Under the pieces are notes generated by a model that ran no database searches, was not told the DNA's origin, and saw nothing but the letters and a program-made list of their open reading frames with translations. This document shows positions 25,933 to 33,960 of a stretch of DNA of 64,000 nucleotides, in pieces. The position numbers and the translations under genes are program-made. The stretch covers positions 4,340,001 to 4,404,000 of the forward strand of contig NZ_CP010271.1 in the NCBI RefSeq assembly GCF_001456355.1, in the 5' to 3' direction. This DNA comes from Mycobacteroides saopaulense (GTDB lineage: Bacteria > Actinomycetota > Actinomycetes > Mycobacteriales > Mycobacteriaceae). Each line of letters begins with the position of its first letter. The first letter of the stretch is position 1.

Positions 25933-26954
25933 GCGCAGTCCTTGAAGTACTCGAGCAGGCCCCACTGCTGCGCGCGGCTACTGATGGCGCACATCCAGTT
26001 GTCCACGATCAGACCGTTGGTCAAGTTGATGCCCATGGAGTACCCCGAGCCGGTCGCGTTCGTAAAGTTACGCAGCGGAACGGGCAGGATCTGCAACAGA
26101 TTTCGCATGTAGTCGTCGTGATCGCTGGCCATTGCCGTGACGTCCCGCAGCTGCTGCAACAGCTTCTCGAAGGCCGGCCGGTCCTTGACGACAACCTTGC
26201 TCAGCAGGTCGACGACCTTGGTGATCGATGCCATCAAACGCTGGAATGACGCCTTGCGGGACACGAACTCTCCCAACAGATCGCGCCCCTGAAAGACCAG
26301 GTGTCCCAGGTTCGCCTGCTGGCGGTGCAGCGTCGCGGTGACGGTGGACGCGCTCTTGAGCAGCTCACCGATCTGAGTCCGCCGGGTGGAGACAATCCCC
26401 GACAAGTCCTTCAGATTGCGCATCGCCTCGGGCAGCGCCTCGGGCAACCCGTCGAGTTGCTTGGCCAGGATGTCGATCGACTGGGCCAGCTTCGTCGCGT
26501 CGACCTGCTCGTAGGTGGCTGCGGTGTCGGCAAGCAGAGCCTGCAGGTCGTAGGGCACCTCGGTGTGCGACAAAGCGATTCGCTTGTTAGGAATGGCGCC
26601 GGCACCGCGTGGCCGCAGCTCGACGTAACGCGAACCGAGCAGTGTGGTGGTCTTGATCGCCGCCTGCGTCTCGGCACCCAGCTTCACTTCGTCACGCACC
26701 CGCATATCGACCAGCACCTTGGTGCCGTCGAGGACCACACTTTTCACCTCGCCGACGTCGACGCCCGCGACGCTGACGTAGTCGCCCTTCTTGAGCTGGG
26801 CGGCCTGTGCGAATTCGGCCTGATAGCGGGTGTATCCGAAACCGATCTGGCGGTACAGCAGCATCGATGCGATGATCGCGGCGACGACGCCCACGGCGAT
26901 CATGCCGATCCAGAACTTGCTGCGGTCTTCTAGCTTACGTTCACGGGGGCTCAT
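25929..26954 (-). CDS. mceC: Mce family protein MceC
   Basis: A 341-residue Mce protein. A charged start (MSPRERKLEDRSKFW), one helix (IGMIAVGVVAAIIASMLLY) and the MlaD domain (YQAEFAQAAQLKKGDYVSVAG, VDVGEVKSVVLD) are clear. The helical C-terminal part ends CAISSRAQQWGLLEYFKDCA. Four-base overlaps with mceB and mceD set the start at 26954 rather than 26969. It is short for a mce family C protein, which often has a long tail. Confidence 0.92.
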   Translation of the reverse strand: MSPRERKLEDRSKFWIGMIAVGVVAAIIASMLLYRQIGFGYTRYQAEFAQAAQLKKGDYVSVAGVDVGEVKSVVLDGTKVLVDMRVRDEVKLGAETQAAIKTTTLLGSRYVELRPRGAGAIPNKRIALSHTEVPYDLQALLADTAATYEQVDATKLAQSIDILAKQLDGLPEALPEAMRNLKDLSGIVSTRRTQIGELLKSASTVTATLHRQQANLGHLVFQGRDLLGEFVSRKASFQRLMASITKVVDLLSKVVVKDRPAFEKLLQQLRDVTAMASDHDDYMRNLLQILPVPLRNFTNATGSGYSMGINLTNGLIVDNWMCAISSRAQQWGLLEYFKDCA

Positions 26955-28003
26955 TCGATCCCTCGGCATTTCGGTGTGTACTTCGCGACACCACCGTGCG
27001 TGGCGTGCCGGACAATGGCGGGGACCAGGTCATTGAGACCCGGGAAGAACCCGTTGATGTTCAGCTGGCAGGCGTACGAGTTGCCATACGCGCCATCCTG
27101 AGTCGTGCGAGCAAGGCCCTTGAGCAGCAACGGCAGGTTGGAGCCCAGGAAGGCGAACTGATCCTTGTTGGCCAGGATGTGCGCGGCAGTGCCGGGCTCG
27201 CGGTAGACGAGCTCCTGCATCTGCGGATAGACGTTGTCGCCGATGGTCTGGATCCGGCTGACCACATGCGTCGCGGAACCGATCGACGAGACCAGGTTCT
27301 GACGCCGGTTGTCCAGTTCACCGACGACGTTCTGGCCCTGGATGACCAACTGGTCGAGGTTGTCGTTCTGCTTGGCGACGTTGTCCAGGACGGTGTTGAG
27401 GTTGTCGATCAGGCCACCCAGCGATTGATCGCGCCCGGCAAAGGACTTCGTGATCTCGGTGGTCTGCGCCACGACGTGGGCCAGCGCGCCCTTGTCACCG
27501 GCGAATGCGTCGATGAGCCCGTTGGACAGGTTGTCGACCTGCTTGGGGTCCAGGAGGGTGAACAGCGGCTCGAATCCATTGAGCAGCGCACCGACGTCGA
27601 AGGAGGGTTCGGTCCGCTCCACCGGAATGACACTGCCTTCGGGTAGCCGCTCCGGGCTGCCATCGATACCGCGGGACAGCGAGATGTAGCGCTGACCGAT
27701 GATGTTCTGGTAAGTCACCGCGACAATCGTGTTGCCGTACAGGTTCTGGTTGCTCTTGACGCGGAACTTGAGCTTGGCGAGTGAACCGTCCAGCTCGATG
27801 GAGTCGACGCGTCCCACCCGCACACCTGCGATGCGCACATCGTCACCCACCCGCACGCCGGTGACATCGGTGAAAATCGCGGTGTAGTTCTTGGTCGACC
27901 CGGTGGTGTCGCGGCGCAGGGTCCCGTACACCAGCGTTGTCACGCCGATCGCGAACACGACGAACAGCGACAGCCCGATCGCCGCGGCCCGGAAGTTCTT
28001 CAT
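26951..28003 (-). CDS. mceB: Mce family protein MceB
   Basis: A 350-residue Mce protein: helix AAIGLSLFVVFAIGVTTLVYG, MlaD domain (NYTAIFTDVTGVRVGDDVRI, VGRVDSIELDG), then a long helical tail with a repeat of Asn/Gln-rich heptads (NLNTVLDNVAKQNDNLDQLV). The C-terminus contains two Cys (YACQLNINGF and PKCRGIE). It begins in an ATGA overlap with mceA and belongs to the lipid import operon. Confidence 0.92.
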   Translation of the reverse strand: MKNFRAAAIGLSLFVVFAIGVTTLVYGTLRRDTTGSTKNYTAIFTDVTGVRVGDDVRIAGVRVGRVDSIELDGSLAKLKFRVKSNQNLYGNTIVAVTYQNIIGQRYISLSRGIDGSPERLPEGSVIPVERTEPSFDVGALLNGFEPLFTLLDPKQVDNLSNGLIDAFAGDKGALAHVVAQTTEITKSFAGRDQSLGGLIDNLNTVLDNVAKQNDNLDQLVIQGQNVVGELDNRRQNLVSSIGSATHVVSRIQTIGDNVYPQMQELVYREPGTAAHILANKDQFAFLGSNLPLLLKGLARTTQDGAYGNSYACQLNINGFFPGLNDLVPAIVRHATHGGVAKYTPKCRGIE

Positions 28004-29523
28004 CGTCCGCCTCCCTGGGCCGAGTTGGGCTGTGCCGAATCGGGTTGGCCGGCCTCGGCATCCGAGGTGTCGCGGCTCACCGAGATCGTCGTTCCACGCG
28101 CCACCGGCCCGAGGAGTAGCTGCTGGGAAGTGCTCGCGCCTCCGCCCAGCGCCTTGCCGAGCTGCTCACGCTCGACCGCGCTGCCCACCGGTCCGACATT
28201 TCCACCGAACGAGGCAGGCGCCACCCCGGCGGGTGCCGGGTTGGGCGGCGGACCGAACGGCGGCAGCACCGGGTTCGCCGCTCTGTCGACTTCCTGCGGG
28301 TTGGGCCCCGTGCCGTGCAGCATGATGTCGGCCGCGGTCGGCGGGAAGATGGTTCCCGGTGGCGGCGCGATATCTGGCGGCGGCTTGTAACTGCCGGGCT
28401 GCAGCACCTCGGGGATGTCGATCCACTGGCGCGTCTCCGGCGCCGTGGTGCAACTCGGTCCGGCCAGCTCGCCATATCGCGGGCAGTCGTCGCGGACGTA
28501 GGTCCAGGCCGGGCTGAACGACAGGATGAGGTTCAGGCCGATGACCTGTCGCCCCGGGTCCCAGCCGTTGGCGAACGCGGCGTCCGACAGCGCCCGCACA
28601 CGCGTTGCGATCGGTACGAACTTGTCCGCGTTCTGCGCGAGGACACCCACGACCGGAGTCAGGTGGGTGCCGATGCCAATCATCTGGTCGATGTGATTGT
28701 CGATGGCCGTCGCGGTGGTCCCGGTGGTGTGCAGGCCGGCGGAAAGCAGCCCCCGCACATCATTTTGTTTCTGGGCTACGGTGCGCAGCGGCACCAGGGC
28801 GTTCTCCAGGTTGTCCAGCAGTCGAGGGGAGGTGGTGCTCAGTGCGTCTGACACCTTCTCCAGCGCCGCGATCGTCGAGGGATCGTTCGGGCTGGCTGTG
28901 ACCATGGCGTTGAACTCGGTGAGGATCGCCTGCAACCGAGCACCGGAGGTCAGCAGCTTGTTACCGCGGCCCTGGGTGGCCTCGCCGAACACACCGATCA
29001 GACCGATCGGCGGGTCGCCCCGTTGCCGTTCGGTAGCGGCAAGCACCTGGCGCAGCTTGTTGGTGGTCGTCTGGAACAGCACCGTCGGCAGCTTGGTGTC
29101 CTCGGTGATCACCGCGCCGTTACGGATTCCGGCCCCGTCCCCGTTGTCGACCAGCTGCACCGACGACACCGCGAACACGTTGCTCGGCACCACGCGCGCG
29201 GTGACGGTGCTCGGAATGCCGCCGGCGTGCTCGGACTTCAGGTCGATGTGCACAATGTTCGGCTTGCCGTCCTCGGCAGGTGTCACCGACGTGACGGCCC
29301 CGACCAGCATGCCGCGGAACTTCACGTCGGCACGTTCGGGCAATCCGTCGCCGACGTTCATGAGCTGAGCGTCGACCTTGACGGTGTCCTCCAAGTAGCC
29401 CTTGGACTTGGCGAGCAACAGCCCGGTCACCAAGCCCAGGATCGCCAGCACCGCGATGCCGGCGACCAGCAGGGCACGGTCGGACCAACCGCGACCGCTC
29501 GCTGAGAATGATCCACCGCTCAT
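28000..29523 (-). CDS. mceA: Mce family protein MceA
   Basis: A 507-residue Mce protein, the first substrate-binding subunit. Helix ALLVAGIAVLAILGLVTGLLL, MlaD domain (VDAQLMNVGDGLPERADVKF, GMLVGAVTSVTP) and a helical tail, then a Pro/Gly-rich C-terminus (PPPDIAPPPGTIFPP, VLPPFGPPPNPAPAG) typical of surface-exposed MceA proteins. I chose ATG 29523, one base past the yrbEB stop; the open frame allows 29550. Confidence 0.9.
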   Translation of the reverse strand: MSGGSFSASGRGWSDRALLVAGIAVLAILGLVTGLLLAKSKGYLEDTVKVDAQLMNVGDGLPERADVKFRGMLVGAVTSVTPAEDGKPNIVHIDLKSEHAGGIPSTVTARVVPSNVFAVSSVQLVDNGDGAGIRNGAVITEDTKLPTVLFQTTTNKLRQVLAATERQRGDPPIGLIGVFGEATQGRGNKLLTSGARLQAILTEFNAMVTASPNDPSTIAALEKVSDALSTTSPRLLDNLENALVPLRTVAQKQNDVRGLLSAGLHTTGTTATAIDNHIDQMIGIGTHLTPVVGVLAQNADKFVPIATRVRALSDAAFANGWDPGRQVIGLNLILSFSPAWTYVRDDCPRYGELAGPSCTTAPETRQWIDIPEVLQPGSYKPPPDIAPPPGTIFPPTAADIMLHGTGPNPQEVDRAANPVLPPFGPPPNPAPAGVAPASFGGNVGPVGSAVEREQLGKALGGGASTSQQLLLGPVARGTTISVSRDTSDAEAGQPDSAQPNSAQGGGR

Positions 29524-29524
29524 G

Positions 29525-30385
29525 TCAACCACCGAACCTTGCGCCGGCATCGACTCCCCACAACGCCATGGTGAGAAGCATGTTCACGATGATCACCACG
29601 GTGATGGCCGCACGCATCGCGTGACCGGCGGCCACACCTACACCCTCGGGTCCACCCGAGGCGTTGAAACCGAAATAGCACTGGATGGTCGACGCGATCC
29701 ACACGAAGACGACGGCCTTGATCACCGAATAGACGACGTCGGTGCCACTCAACATCATCGTGAAGTAGTGGTTGTAGGCACCGCCAATCGAACCGCCGCT
29801 GGAAATCCCGACCAGCAGTCGGCACGTGATGTAGCTGATGACCAGGCACAGCAGGTACAGCGGAACCACGGCGACGGTCGAGGCCAGCAAGCGGGTGGTG
29901 ACCAGGTACGGGATGGGCCGGATCGCCAACGCGTCCAGGGCGTCGATTTCCTCGTTGATGCGCTGCGCGCCCAGTTGCGCGGTGAAGCGGCAGCCTGCCT
30001 GCATCGCGAACGCGAGGGCGGCCATCACCGGCGCCAGCTCGCGGGTGGAAACCAGGGAGGAAATGAATCCGGTGGCCGGGCCCAGGCCGATGATGTTCAG
30101 CAGGTTGTAGGCCTCGATACCGATCAGGGCACCGATAGTGGCACCCAGCACCGCGGCCACACCAACGGTCCCACCGCCGGTGACCAACGAGCCGTTACCC
30201 CAGGTGACGTCGGCCAGTAGCCGGAAGAACTCCTTGGAGTAGTAGCGCAGAGCGTTCGGGATGGACGCGATGGCCTCCACGAAGAACGCCAGCATGTGGC
30301 CGAGCCGCCGAATCGACTGGGCGATCCGGTGCCCGGCGTCGATGATCGGCTGAACGCCCTTGGGGCGGTATGTAGAGATGGTCAT
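29525..30385 (-). CDS. yrbEB: YrbE-type MlaE family permease, second subunit
   Basis: A 286-residue membrane protein of the MlaE family, with five to six helices and the conserved FRLLADVTWGNGSLVTGGGT and ELAPVMAALAFAMQAGCRFTAQLGAQR segments (the EQ-loop region). The QRINEEIDALDALAIRPIPYLV stretch is the motif that docks the ATPase MceG/Mkl. It is one half of the heterodimeric inner-membrane channel. ATG 30385 is used; the ORF runs on to 30427 without family support. Confidence 0.93.
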   Translation of the reverse strand: MTISTYRPKGVQPIIDAGHRIAQSIRRLGHMLAFFVEAIASIPNALRYYSKEFFRLLADVTWGNGSLVTGGGTVGVAAVLGATIGALIGIEAYNLLNIIGLGPATGFISSLVSTRELAPVMAALAFAMQAGCRFTAQLGAQRINEEIDALDALAIRPIPYLVTTRLLASTVAVVPLYLLCLVISYITCRLLVGISSGGSIGGAYNHYFTMMLSGTDVVYSVIKAVVFVWIASTIQCYFGFNASGGPEGVGVAAGHAMRAAITVVIIVNMLLTMALWGVDAGARFGG

Positions 30386-30395
30386 GCCGGGGCCC

Positions 30396-31262
30396 CTATA
30401 TCCCGTGCCTGGGGAAGACCATGACATACACCTGGCTGACCAGCACGTTGATCAGCATGAGCACCAAGATGGACTCGACGACCGCGGCGTTCACCGAGTT
30501 GGCGACACCGGCCGGGCCACCCTTGGTGGTCAGTCCCTTGTCACACGCGACGATCGCGACGATGAGGCCGTACAGGATCGCCTTGAGCAGCGCCAGGATC
30601 AGATCGTCGACACGGGTGAACGAGGCGAAGGTCGCGACGAAGCTTCCCGGCGCCCCGTGCTGGAAGTAGACGTTGAACAGGTAGCTCGCCAAGAATCCGA
30701 CGAAACACGTGGTACCGGTGAGGCCGACACCGACCAGGACGGCCGCGGCGACGCGCGGGACGACGAGCCGTCGAATCACCGACACACCCATCACCTCCAT
30801 GGCGTCGATCTCTTCGCGCATGGTTCGAGAGCCCAGGTCCGCGGTGATGGCCGAGCCCACTGCGGATGCCATCAGCACGGCCGCGACCAGGGAGGCGCCC
30901 TGGCGCACGATCGCGACACCGCTGGCGGCGCCCGCCAGGGAGGACGCGCCGACCTGGCCCGCCAATAGAGCGAACTGGATGGACAGGGTGACACCGATGG
31001 GGATGGCCACCAGCAGCGTCGGCACCACGGCGCTGCCGGCCATGAATGCGCCCTGGTGGATGAATTCCTTCCACGGGAACGCGCGATGAATCAGATCCGA
31101 GAACATGTACTGCATCGCCCGTACGCCCAGAACGATCTGGCTGCCTGCGGTTTCCACCGCCTGCACTGGATGCTTGCGCACGTACTCTTTGAGGGCGCCC
31201 GAGACCGCGTCGCGGGAGGGTGTGGCAGGCCGAGCCGGACTCGCCCCTTCGAATGTGGTCAT
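30396..31262 (-). CDS. yrbEA: YrbE-type MlaE family permease, first subunit
   Basis: A 288-residue MlaE-family permease that opens the mce operon. The ATPase-docking motif appears as SRTMREEIDAMEVMGVSVIRRLVVPRV. ATG 31262 has GTGAGGGCACG upstream; the open frame to 31364 is unsupported and Arg/Cys-rich. The ATPase (MceG) gene is normally elsewhere and is not in this window. A 9-bp inverted repeat lies about 160 bp upstream. Confidence 0.93.
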   Translation of the reverse strand: MTTFEGASPARPATPSRDAVSGALKEYVRKHPVQAVETAGSQIVLGVRAMQYMFSDLIHRAFPWKEFIHQGAFMAGSAVVPTLLVAIPIGVTLSIQFALLAGQVGASSLAGAASGVAIVRQGASLVAAVLMASAVGSAITADLGSRTMREEIDAMEVMGVSVIRRLVVPRVAAAVLVGVGLTGTTCFVGFLASYLFNVYFQHGAPGSFVATFASFTRVDDLILALLKAILYGLIVAIVACDKGLTTKGGPAGVANSVNAAVVESILVLMLINVLVSQVYVMVFPRHGI

Positions 31263-31625
31263 CGTGCCCTCACGTTCGAACGCACCGAATACCCAGGGGC
31301 AACACGTCCGCGTGCTGGCTGACCCACGTGATGCCCTCTCGTCCAAACCTCTCGGGCACATCATCTTCGCTGGTCACAGAGAAAGCGGGGCCCGAACTGA
31401 GCAGTAACATAACACCTGACTGACGTGATCTACACATCGTCGTAGATCACGGTGAGATTTACGCCACCCTGCAATATGTGGTGTCCAATTGGTTGACAAA
31501 TCGCTGGTCACGATTCCATTGGGCGAGAATGGGTATCAGGGCCCCAAGCCTGTCGCCGGTCACCCTTGTCACGTCGGGGCCGAAATACCCTGTGCCATCG
31601 TTCCCTGACACGGCACCACAAATCA
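31263..31625 (-). other. Non-coding promoter region of the mce operon
   Basis: About 360 bp between MaoC and yrbEA with no credible gene in either strand. It is more AT-rich than the flanks and contains the perfect 9-bp inverted repeat at 31425-31450 and a CCAATTGG palindrome at 31485-31492. Its length and content suggest that the mce operon has its own promoter rather than reading through from the MaoC operon. Confidence 0.55.
31425..31450. promoter_or_regulatory. 9-bp perfect inverted repeat upstream of yrbEA, candidate operator
   Basis: GTGATCTAC, an eight-base spacer, then GTAGATCAC. Its centre is about 175 bp upstream of the yrbEA start in an intergenic region. The size fits a GntR/TetR-type dimer site. 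Which protein binds is unknown. Confidence 0.45.
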
Positions 31626-32075
31626 TTACGCGATGTAGCGCGAAATCGACTCCGCCACACAGGCTGGCTTGTCGGCACCTTCGATCTCGACGGTAGTCAC
31701 GATGGTCACATCCACGGCGCCGGGCTTCTGCTCGACATTGGTCACCTCGGCCCGCGCCCGCAGCCTTGAGCCCACCCGAACCGGATTGATGAAGCGAACC
31801 TTGTTGTAGCCGTAATTGATTCCCATCGCGATGTTGTCGACGCGAACCAGCTCGAACTGAAAGTGCGGCAGCAAGGACAGGGTGAGCAGCCCGTGCGCGA
31901 TGGTGCCCCCGAACGGGCCATCGGCGGCGCGCTCGGGGTCGACGTGAATCCACTGGTGATCACCGGTGGCATCGGCGAACGTGTTGACGCGCTCCTGATC
32001 GATCAGGAGCCAATCGGTGGTGCCCAGATCACCGGTGGTGACCTCGTCAATTCCGTTGAACACCTTGCCCGTCAC
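31626..32075 (-). CDS. MaoC-like (R)-specific enoyl-CoA hydratase, Rv0130 (HtdZ)-type
   Basis: A 149-residue hot-dog-fold hydratase. Hydratase-2 motif FADATGDHQWIHVDPERA carries the catalytic Asp39 and His44, and the second motif GTIAHGLLTLSLLP is intact. It closely follows M. tuberculosis Rv0130. It should hydrate trans-2-enoyl-CoA to (R)-3-hydroxyacyl-CoA. The start is GTG at 32075 in a GTGA overlap with the quinone reductase stop, so it is translated with the upstream dehydrogenases. Confidence 0.9.
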   Translation of the reverse strand: MTGKVFNGIDEVTTGDLGTTDWLLIDQERVNTFADATGDHQWIHVDPERAADGPFGGTIAHGLLTLSLLPHFQFELVRVDNIAMGINYGYNKVRFINPVRVGSRLRARAEVTNVEQKPGAVDVTIVTTVEIEGADKPACVAESISRYIA

Positions 32076-33034
32076 GGAACCAACACCATCTTTCCGTAGA
32101 CCTTTCCGTCGGCGAAGTCCTGCAGTGCCTGACGGCCTTCGGACAGCGGTATACGTGCGCTCACCGGTGGGCGCATCCCCTCGGCCACCAGCTTTTCCAG
32201 ACCCGCCTGCGTCTCGTACAGGTAGTCCGGATGGGTCCGCAGGAATTCACCCCAGGCCACGCCGACCAGCGAGGCGTTGCGCAGAAGCAGGCGATTGACC
32301 TTGATCGTCGGTATCCCTCCGGCCGCGAATCCGACGACCAATAGCCGCCCTTCGGAAGCAAGCGTGCGCACCGCATCGTCGAATGCCGGGCCGCCGATCG
32401 GGTCGACCACCATGTCGACACCGTGGCCGCCGGTCGCATCGCGCACCTGTTTGGCCCAGCCCTCTTCCAGCGGCAGGACGACATCGGCACCGACACTCTT
32501 GACGAATTCCGTTGCCGCAGTTCGGTTGACCACCGCAATCACCTTGGCACCCATGCCCTTGGCAATCTGGATTGCTGCGGTGCCGATACCGCCCGCAGCA
32601 CCAAGCACCAGCACCGTCTCCCCCGCACGCAACTGCCCTCGGCGGGCATAGGCGAAGTACATGGTGTGGTAGTTCGCGATGAGCGCGACGGCCTCGGCAT
32701 CGTCGAGTTGGGGTGGCGTCGGCAAGATGTTGGACGGCGCCACCGCCACACGTTCGGCGTATCCGCCAATGAAATTGAAGGCCATCACCCGATCACCGGG
32801 GTTGATTCCGGATCCCTGCGGAGCCGAACGCACCACCCCGGCGGTCTCGATTCCCGGGACGAAGGGCGGCTCCATTTTCAGCTGGTATTCACCCTTGGTC
32901 ATCAGATAGTCAGGAAAACAGACTCCCGCGGCCTTGACGTCGACGACCACGACATTGTCACCGCGCGGCTCCTCGACATCGGTGTAGACCAGCCCTTCCG
33001 GTCCCGAAAGTGACTGTGCCTGTATCGCTTTCAT
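32072..33034 (-). CDS. NADPH:quinone oxidoreductase-like (MDR superfamily), Rv0149-type
   Basis: A 320-residue zinc-free MDR protein. VLVLGAAGGIGTAAIQIAKGMGAKVIAVVNR is the NADPH-binding motif (in two parts: VLGAAGGIGTA and AKVIAVVNR). The N-terminus MKAIQAQSLSGPEGLVY and the DMVVDPIGGPAFDDA segment match Rv0149. The ATG at 33034 overlaps the SDR stop (ATGA). Likely reduces quinones or enones made in lipid metabolism; substrate unknown. Confidence 0.88.
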   Translation of the reverse strand: MKAIQAQSLSGPEGLVYTDVEEPRGDNVVVVDVKAAGVCFPDYLMTKGEYQLKMEPPFVPGIETAGVVRSAPQGSGINPGDRVMAFNFIGGYAERVAVAPSNILPTPPQLDDAEAVALIANYHTMYFAYARRGQLRAGETVLVLGAAGGIGTAAIQIAKGMGAKVIAVVNRTAATEFVKSVGADVVLPLEEGWAKQVRDATGGHGVDMVVDPIGGPAFDDAVRTLASEGRLLVVGFAAGGIPTIKVNRLLLRNASLVGVAWGEFLRTHPDYLYETQAGLEKLVAEGMRPPVSARIPLSEGRQALQDFADGKVYGKMVLVP

Positions 33035-33897
33035 GCGAGTGAGGGCGGGCCGGCCTTGACGGCGTTCGACAGATCGGCGATCTGCGACCACTTCTCGGCA
33101 ACCTCTTCCACGGTGGGAGGCGCGTCAAAGTCCGCGCCTGCGTTCTCGAACAGCGCGACACGTTGCACCTTGCCGCCGCCGACGACGAAAACCGAACCGT
33201 TGTCGGTGCTTTCCTCCGTGCACAGATATCCGACGACGGGCGCGACGAAGGACGGCGGCAGCTTGTCCAACACCGCCTCGGGAGCGATGTCGGCGGTCAT
33301 CCGGGTGGCTGCAATCGGTGCGATCGCGTTGGAGTGGATGTTGTACTTGGCACCCTCCAACGCAAGGGTGTTGATGAGCCCGACGAGTCCGAGTTTGGCC
33401 GCGCTGTAATTGGCTTGCCCGAAGTTGCCGAACAGACCGCTGGTCGACGTGGCGACCACGATGCGGCCGTAGCCCTGTTCACGGAAATGCGGCCAAGCGG
33501 CGCGAGTGATGTTGTATCCGCCGTACAGGTGAACCTGTTGCACCGCATGCCAACTGTCGTAGGTCATCTTGTGGAATGTGCCGTCGCGCAGGATGCCTGC
33601 GTTACTCACCACGCCGTGAATCGCACCGAACTCGTCGAGGGCCGTCTTGACGATGTTGGCCGCGCCCTCTTCGGTTGCGACGCTGTCATAGTTGGCGACA
33701 GCCCGGCCACCGGCCGCCTTGATCTCGTCGACCACGCCATCGGCCATGGCCGACCCGGCGCCGGATCCGTCTCGGGCACCGCCCAAATCGTTGACGACGA
33801 CCGAGGCGCCCTCACTGGCGAGGGTGAGCGCGTACTCGCGGCCCAGTCCCCCACCTGCTCCGGTCACGACAATTACCCGGTCTTGCACTCCCGGCAT
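33031..33897 (-). CDS. Short-chain dehydrogenase (17-beta-HSD4/FOX2-like), Rv0148-type
   Basis: A 288-residue SDR: VTGAGGGLGREYALTLASEG (cofactor motif, NAD-type Asp follows in VVVNDLGGARD), SNAGIL, and catalytic NYSAAKLGL (Tyr, Lys). The DLGG and AMADGVVDEIKAAGG stretch marks the peroxisomal multifunctional-enzyme-2-like group, as in M. tuberculosis Rv0148, which oxidises 3-hydroxyacyl-CoA-like substrates. ATG 33897 has AGGAG upstream. It fits with the MaoC hydratase to give an (R)-specific beta-oxidation step. Confidence 0.9.
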   Translation of the reverse strand: MPGVQDRVIVVTGAGGGLGREYALTLASEGASVVVNDLGGARDGSGAGSAMADGVVDEIKAAGGRAVANYDSVATEEGAANIVKTALDEFGAIHGVVSNAGILRDGTFHKMTYDSWHAVQQVHLYGGYNITRAAWPHFREQGYGRIVVATSTSGLFGNFGQANYSAAKLGLVGLINTLALEGAKYNIHSNAIAPIAATRMTADIAPEAVLDKLPPSFVAPVVGYLCTEESTDNGSVFVVGGGKVQRVALFENAGADFDAPPTVEEVAEKWSQIADLSNAVKAGPPSLA

Positions 33898-33960
33898 GCA
33901 GAACTCCTATTCACTTGACACTTCATTGGGTTGGGTGAAGCAGAAGGACGAAACCTTAAG

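Noticed and set aside
21480..31262. The mce operon as the mce1 operon
   Set aside because: mce1 follows fadD5, which lies at the left edge and is read away from this operon. This is a different mce copy.
31459..31953. 164-residue open frame on the minus strand
   Set aside because: It overlaps the MaoC gene in another frame, has no domain and is Arg-rich, so it is a shadow frame of GC-rich DNA.
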